Source: an uncultured Polaromonas sp. (GTDB taxonomy: Bacteria > Pseudomonadota > Gammaproteobacteria > Burkholderiales > Burkholderiaceae). From it: a stretch of 9,001 nucleotides of DNA. This document shows positions 5,550 through 9,001 of the stretch, one piece after another (the first letter of the stretch is position 1; every line of letters starts with the position of its first letter). The position numbers and the translations under genes were made by a program. Below the pieces are notes generated by a model, which saw nothing but the letters and a program-made list of their open reading frames with translations, did no database searches and had not been told where the DNA came from. The stretch covers positions 1 to 9,001 of the forward strand of contig CAMLDT010000146.1 of the NCBI GenBank assembly GCA_946479075.1. The letters run 5' to 3'.

Positions 5550-6755
5550 ATGCAGTTTTTCAAGGACCTCAAACTCTCCGCCTTCACCGCCGGCTTTGTG
5601 GCTGTGCTGGTGGGCTTCACCAGCTCGGTGGCGATTGTGTTCCAGGCGGCGCAGGCCTTTGGCGCCACGCCGGCGCAGATCAGCTCGTGGATGTGGGCGC
5701 TCGGTCTCGGCATGGGCCTGTGTTCGGCGATCCCGTCGCTGTGGCTGAAGCAGCCGGTGATGGTCGCCTGGTCCACGCCGGGTGCGGCGGTGCTGGCGAC
5801 GGCCGGACTGGCGGGCGGCTTTTCGATGGGCGAGGCCGTCGCAGCCTTCATGGCCTGCGCCGCGCTGATCACCCTGTTCGGCGTGACCGGCTGGTTTGAA
5901 AGGCTTATGAACCGCATCCCGATGGCGATTGCCGCCGCATTGCTTGCCGGCGTGCTGGCGCGTTTCGGCCTGCAGGCCTTTGCGGCCGCGCAGACGGCGC
6001 TGCCGCTGGTGTTGCTGATGCTGGCCATTTACCTGCTCGGCAAGCGGTTTTTGCCGCGTTATGCGGTGGTGCTGACCCTGGCCGGCGCCATCGTGTTTGT
6101 GGCCCTGCGCGGCGACATGGCCTGGTCGGCCATGACCTTCTCGCTGGCGCTGCCGGTGTTTGTGGCGCCGCAGTTCACGCTGCCGGCCATGGTCAGCCTG
6201 GCCCTGCCGCTGTTTGTGGTGACCATGGCTTCGCAGAACCTGCCGGGTGTGGCTGCGATACGCGCCGCCGGTTATGGCCCGGATGCGCCGGATGGCGGCA
6301 TCCCGGTGTCGAAAATCATCACGCTGAGCGGCCTGGCGACGCTGGTGCTGGCGCCCTTCGGTGCCTTTGCACTGAACCTCAGCGCGATCACCGCCGCCAT
6401 CTGCATGGGTCCCGAAGCCCATGAAGACCCGCGCAAGCGCTACACCGCAGCGGTGTGCTGCGGCGCGATTTATGTGCTGATCGGCGTCTTCGGTGCGGCG
6501 GTCACTGGCCTGCTCACCGCTTTTCCGAAAGAGCTGGTGGTGGCGATTGCCGGGCTGGCACTGCTGGGCACGATGGGCAGCGGTCTGGCGCAGGCGGTGC
6601 GTGAAGAGTCGCACCGCGAGGCGGCGCTTATCACGTTTCTCGTGACGCTGTCGGGCGTGACGATTGCCGGGGTCGGCTCCGCGTTCTGGGGCGTGGTGGC
6701 CGGCGCGCTGGCGCTATTTGTACAACAATACCGTCAGCCTTCCATTACCGACTGA
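5550..6755 (+). CDS. BenE-family transporter (predicted benzoate/H+ symporter)
   Basis: A 401-residue polytopic inner-membrane protein with about 11-12 hydrophobic segments, matching the BenE family (E. coli YdcO type, about 390 residues). Seen: MQFFKDLKLSAFTAGFVAVLVGFTSSVAI at the N-terminus; SWMWALGLGMGL; a VAWSTPGAAVL helix; the motif MASQNLPGVAAIRAAGY (with Ser228-Gln229-Asn230); and ITAAICMGPEAHEDPRKRY (Glu289-Ala-His291), all characteristic of the family. Founding members import benzoate with protons; many paralogs have unknown substrates and no benzoate-degradation gene lies here, so the substrate is open. The ATG at 5550 fits the family N-terminus; one at 5520 adds ten unconserved residues and sits in a hairpin loop. 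There is no clear Shine-Dalgarno. It is 67 bp after the hydrolase gene and 7 bp before gshB. Confidence 0.92.
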   Translation: MQFFKDLKLSAFTAGFVAVLVGFTSSVAIVFQAAQAFGATPAQISSWMWALGLGMGLCSAIPSLWLKQPVMVAWSTPGAAVLATAGLAGGFSMGEAVAAFMACAALITLFGVTGWFERLMNRIPMAIAAALLAGVLARFGLQAFAAAQTALPLVLLMLAIYLLGKRFLPRYAVVLTLAGAIVFVALRGDMAWSAMTFSLALPVFVAPQFTLPAMVSLALPLFVVTMASQNLPGVAAIRAAGYGPDAPDGGIPVSKIITLSGLATLVLAPFGAFALNLSAITAAICMGPEAHEDPRKRYTAAVCCGAIYVLIGVFGAAVTGLLTAFPKELVVAIAGLALLGTMGSGLAQAVREESHREAALITFLVTLSGVTIAGVGSAFWGVVAGALALFVQQYRQPSITD

Positions 6756-6762
6756 GCCGTTC

Positions 6763-7707
6763 ATGCACCTTCTTTTTGTCGCCGATCCCCTCGCTTCCTT
6801 CAAGATCTACAAGGACACCACTTTTGCGATGATGCGCGAAGCGCAGCGGCGCGGCCACACACTGGCCAGCTGCGAACCCAAAGACATGCGCTGGCAGACC
6901 GGCGAGAAGGTCACGGCCACGGTCCAGCGCATCACGCTGACCGGCGACCCCACCGACTGGTACAGCGCCGAGCCGGCGAAGCGCGAGCAGCTCTGTGACT
7001 TCGATGCCATCGTGATGCGCAAGGACCCGCCCTTCGACAGCGAGTTTTTTTACAGCACCCATTTGCTGGAGCAAGCCGAGCGTGAAGGCGCGCGGGTCTT
7101 CAACAAGCCGCGCGCGTTGCGTGATCACCCGGAAAAACTCGCCATCCTCGAATTCGCGCAGTTCAGCGGCCCGACGCTGGTGACACGCAGCGCGGCCGAT
7201 ATCAAGCGCTTTCACGCCGAACACAAGGATATCATCCTCAAGCCGCTGGACGGCATGGGCGGCATGGGCATCTTCCGCGTGAAGGAAGACGGCCTGAACC
7301 TGGGCAGCATCACCGAAACGCTGAACCGCGATGGCGCGCAAAGCGTGATGGTGCAAAAGTTTCTGCCCGAGATCAGCCAGGGCGACAAACGGGTGCTGGT
7401 GATAGGCGGCAAGCCGGTGCCTTTCAGCCTGGCGCGCATTCCGCAGGGCAGCGAGGTGCGCGGCAACCTGGCTGCCGGCGGCTTGGGCGTGGCGCAGCCG
7501 CTGTCGGCGCGCGACCGCGAGATCGGCGAGGCGCTGGGCCCGGTGCTGGCCTCGCGCGGCCTGTTGCTGGCCGGCGTGGACGTGATCGGCGACTACGTGA
7601 CCGAAATCAATGTCACCAGCCCGACCTGCTTTCAGGAAATTTTCGAGCAGACCGGCTTTGACGTGGCGGCGATGTTTGTCGATGCGCTGGAGGCGGCGCT
7701 TCGGTAA
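6763..7707 (+). CDS. gshB: Glutathione synthetase
   Basis: Joins gamma-glutamylcysteine and glycine with ATP to make glutathione, in the cytoplasm. The 314-residue product is nearly the same length as E. coli GshB (316) and belongs to the ATP-grasp fold. Seen: N-terminal domain with FVADPLASFKIYKDTTFAMM and MRKDPPFD; the ATP-grasp lysine Lys160 in ILKPLDGMGGMGIF with its glycine-rich loop; RVLVIGGKPVPFSLARIP and RGNLAAGG; and metal ligands Asp273, Glu281 and Asn283 in GVDVIGDYVTEINVTSP, which coincide with E. coli numbering. The ATG at 6763 gives the conserved N-terminus; in-frame codons upstream overlap the transporter gene. The gap of 7 bp after the transporter stop, with no strong Shine-Dalgarno, suggests translational coupling. 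gshA is not in the window. The 3' end converges on the amidotransferase gene. Confidence 0.97.
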   Translation: MHLLFVADPLASFKIYKDTTFAMMREAQRRGHTLASCEPKDMRWQTGEKVTATVQRITLTGDPTDWYSAEPAKREQLCDFDAIVMRKDPPFDSEFFYSTHLLEQAEREGARVFNKPRALRDHPEKLAILEFAQFSGPTLVTRSAADIKRFHAEHKDIILKPLDGMGGMGIFRVKEDGLNLGSITETLNRDGAQSVMVQKFLPEISQGDKRVLVIGGKPVPFSLARIPQGSEVRGNLAAGGLGVAQPLSARDREIGEALGPVLASRGLLLAGVDVIGDYVTEINVTSPTCFQEIFEQTGFDVAAMFVDALEAALR

Positions 7708-7721
7708 ACCTCAGAGCAAGC

Positions 7722-7782
7722 ATCAAATCGGGCTCCAGCCCTTGTCTGGCGGGCGCTGGCAGCTCCTGAATTAATAGCAATC
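7722..7782. repeat. Short intergenic palindromic repeat, Comamonadaceae-type (degenerate copy)
   Basis: The stretch runs from ATCAAATCGGGCTCCAGC through CTTGTCTGGC and GCGCTGGCAGCTCC to AATTAATAGCAAT. CCAGC (7735-7739) can pair with GCTGG (7755-7759), with two further G-C pairs past a bulged C. It resembles, from memory, a roughly 60-bp palindromic element scattered between genes in Comamonadaceae, whose better copies have AGCGCTT and AAGCGCT arms around a short loop. It fills almost the whole gap between convergent gshB and the amidotransferase gene and touches the latter's stop codon (7781-7783). It could act as a two-way terminator or mRNA-stabilising hairpin. Confidence 0.55.
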
Positions 7783-8566
7783 AGGCGCGCAGCGCGCCAC
7801 CCTCGAACACCCGCAACTCTCCCGGCGCAAAGGCCTGCCAGGCCTCATTGGTGGTCAGCGGTGCGGTCACCACCACGGCCACGCGGTCGCCGGGCGCGGC
7901 CTGTTCGGCAAAGTTGACGCTGAGGTCTTCATCGCTGAGCGTGGCGTGGGAGAAAGGGTGTTTGCGCTCCACGTGGTAGAGGCTGGTGGAGGCGTGCGCC
8001 CACAGCGCCAGCCCGTTGCTCAGCAGGAAGTTGAAGGTGCCGTGCGGCGCAATTTGCGCCGCCAGCTCGCGCAGCGTCAGCGTCAGTTCGGCGATGTCGG
8101 GCACACCGGCATGCGACTTGGCCAGCTCCTGCATGATCCAGCAAAAGGCGCGTTCGCTGTCGGTGTTGCCGACCGGCCGGAAGCTGCCGTGCAGGCGCGG
8201 GTTGAAATCTTTCAGGTCGCCATTGTGGGCAAACACCCAGTAGCGCCCCCACAACTCGCGCACAAAAGGGTGGCAGTTTTCCAGCGCCACCCGGCCCTGG
8301 GTGGCCTTGCGGATGTGGGCGATCACGTTGCGGCTTTTGATCGGGTAGCGGCGTATCAGCTCGGCCACTGGCGAGGCGCTGGCCGACTGGTGATCGACAA
8401 AATGGCGCAGGCCGCGGTCGCTTTCGCTGCAGTCGCCGCCTTCAAAAAATGCAATGCCCCAGCCGTCGCTGTGGTGGTCGGTGTTTCCGCCACGCTGCGC
8501 GAAGCCGGTGAAGCTGAAGGTCACGTCGGTCGGCGTGTTGCAGTTCATGCCCAGAAGCTGGCACAT
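7781..8566 (-). CDS. Class II glutamine amidotransferase, YafJ-like
   Basis: A 261-residue cytoplasmic enzyme of the N-terminal-nucleophile (Gn-AT class II) glutaminase fold. From memory it closely resembles E. coli YafJ (255 residues): MCQLLGMNCNTPTDVTFSFT matches [20 protein letters not shown]. Seen: Cys2, the nucleophile exposed by removal of Met1; the QRGG and DGWGIAF segments (24-41); VIAHIRKATQG (81-91); HPFVRELWGRYWVFAHNGDL (99-118) with the oxyanion-hole Asn115-Gly116; and PVGNTDSE (131-138). It should release ammonia from glutamine, but the acceptor reaction is unknown for this family and no separate synthase domain is present. The ATG at 8564-8566 is fixed by the need for Cys2; longer in-frame starts would bury it. 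It starts 4 bp after the MFS gene stop and is probably translationally coupled to it. Confidence 0.93.
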   Translation of the reverse strand: MCQLLGMNCNTPTDVTFSFTGFAQRGGNTDHHSDGWGIAFFEGGDCSESDRGLRHFVDHQSASASPVAELIRRYPIKSRNVIAHIRKATQGRVALENCHPFVRELWGRYWVFAHNGDLKDFNPRLHGSFRPVGNTDSERAFCWIMQELAKSHAGVPDIAELTLTLRELAAQIAPHGTFNFLLSNGLALWAHASTSLYHVERKHPFSHATLSDEDLSVNFAEQAAPGDRVAVVVTAPLTTNEAWQAFAPGELRVFEGGALRA

Positions 8567-8570
8567 GGTT

Positions 8571-9001
8571 TCAGCTTTCTGTCGCAGAAGGGGGACTGGC
8601 CGGGGGGCGCAGCCTCCAGGCGGCCAGCATGGCGAGCACACACAGCGCCGCCAGCATCAAAAAAGCCTCGTTGAAGGCCGCCAGCCGCGCCGGGCTGCTG
8701 GCGGTTTGCGCCAGCGAATCGCCATGCGCCGACAGCCGCCACTCCAGCACGATGCCGCACAGGCTGACACCGATGGCGCCGCCCAGCATGCGCACAAAAT
8801 TGATTGCGCTGGAGCCCTGCGAAATCAGGTCCGGCCCCAGGGCCCGCAGCGAGCCGAGGTTCAGCGAGGGCAGGATGAAGCCCAGGCCGATGCGGCCCAG
8901 GATGGCCCAGAGCACCAGCACCCAGATGGCACTGGCCAGGGTGACGGTCAGCATCAGCGCAAACGACAGTGCCAGCAGGGCCAGCCCGATGCTGACCAGC
9001 A
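8571..9001 (-). CDS. MFS exporter, DHA2 (EmrB/QacA) type, 5'-truncated by window edge
   Basis: C-terminal 142 residues or so of a multidrug-type major facilitator. The frame is open to the window edge, so the start is beyond base 9001. Seen: hydrophobic helices LVSIGLALLALSFALML and ASAIWVLVLWAILGRIGLGF, then the stretch GFILPSLNLGSLRALGPDLI, followed by QGSSAINFVRMLGGAIGVSL, which has the order and spacing of the conserved DHA2 segment (LNxxxLxxLPxxxxxxGSGxxNFxRQLGGxxGxAL), and a last helix FLMLAALCVLAMLAAW before a short proline-rich tail. Fourteen-helix DHA2 proteins usually expel drugs, dyes or organic acids using the proton gradient; the substrate is not predictable. The TGA stop (8571-8573) is 4 bp before the amidotransferase ATG, implying one transcript. 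Confidence 0.88.
   Translation of the reverse strand, partial: LVSIGLALLALSFALMLTVTLASAIWVLVLWAILGRIGLGFILPSLNLGSLRALGPDLISQGSSAINFVRMLGGAIGVSLCGIVLEWRLSAHGDSLAQTASSPARLAAFNEAFLMLAALCVLAMLAAWRLRPPASPPSATES

Noticed and set aside
4490..6028. A 512-codon open frame on the - strand across the hydrolase and transporter genes
   Set aside because: It is antisense to two clearly conserved proteins, and its product is rich in Arg, His, Gln and Ala with no domain, as expected for a shadow frame in high-GC DNA.
5445..6614. A 389-codon open frame on the - strand opposite the BenE-like gene
   Set aside because: The extremely basic, His/Gln/Arg-rich composition is the mirror of a hydrophobic membrane protein gene; not a real protein.
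8567..8641. Longer N-terminus for the amidotransferase
   Set aside because: A class II amidotransferase needs Cys at position 2 after Met removal; only the ATG at 8564-8566 provides it, and the longer form overlaps the exporter gene.
1..9001. CRISPR array, tRNA/rRNA, insertion sequence, phage or defence island
   Set aside because: No regularly spaced repeats, cloverleaf-like segments, transposase or integrase motifs or terminal inverted repeats with target duplications were seen; the genes are ordinary chromosomal types.

Overview
This is a high-GC bacterial chromosomal window that looks like a betaproteobacterium of the Burkholderiales, most likely Comamonadaceae (Polaromonas/Rhodoferax/Variovorax/Acidovorax-like). 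The grounds are the codon usage, the orphan Bug/TctC periplasmic binding protein, the type of the PyrF and GshB proteins, and a short intergenic palindromic repeat at about 7722-7782 that resembles one I remember from Comamonadaceae genomes. The genus assignment is inference.

Layout. 1-526 (+): 3' part of a family-4 Fe-S uracil-DNA glycosylase, convergent with 572-1462 (-), an EamA/DMT-type permease. A 180-bp divergent intergenic region (homopurine tract, hairpin, AT-rich hexamer next to a start codon) separates the permease from 1643-2467 (+) pyrF. A co-directional series follows: 2496-3395 LysR-type regulator (HypT/YjiE-like); 3520-4503 Bug/TctC solute-binding protein; 4496-5482 aspartoacylase/succinylglutamate desuccinylase-like zinc hydrolase, overlapping the previous gene; 5550-6755 BenE-family transporter; 6763-7707 gshB. 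gshB converges on a leftward pair: a DHA2-type MFS exporter (8571-9001, truncated by the window edge) followed 4 bp later by a YafJ-like class II glutamine amidotransferase (7781-8566).

How they fit together. pyrF (UMP synthesis) and gshB (glutathione synthesis) are housekeeping genes. The accessory part is the regulator, binding protein and zinc amidohydrolase group. A plausible reading is regulated uptake and hydrolysis of an N-acyl amino acid or similar carboxylate; the tctA/tctB membrane components that such a binding protein would need are not in the window. BenE, a predicted aromatic-acid/proton symporter, sits 7 bp upstream of gshB.

I found no CRISPR array, transposase, integrase, tRNA/rRNA or defence system, and no obviously new system. 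The items most worth checking are regulatory: a palindrome with a third half-site 21 bp away upstream of the binding-protein gene, 13-bp tandem repeats at the end of the LysR gene, and -10-like hexamers so close to the pyrF and benE start codons that the transcripts could be leaderless. No gene-free stretch exceeds about 180 bp.
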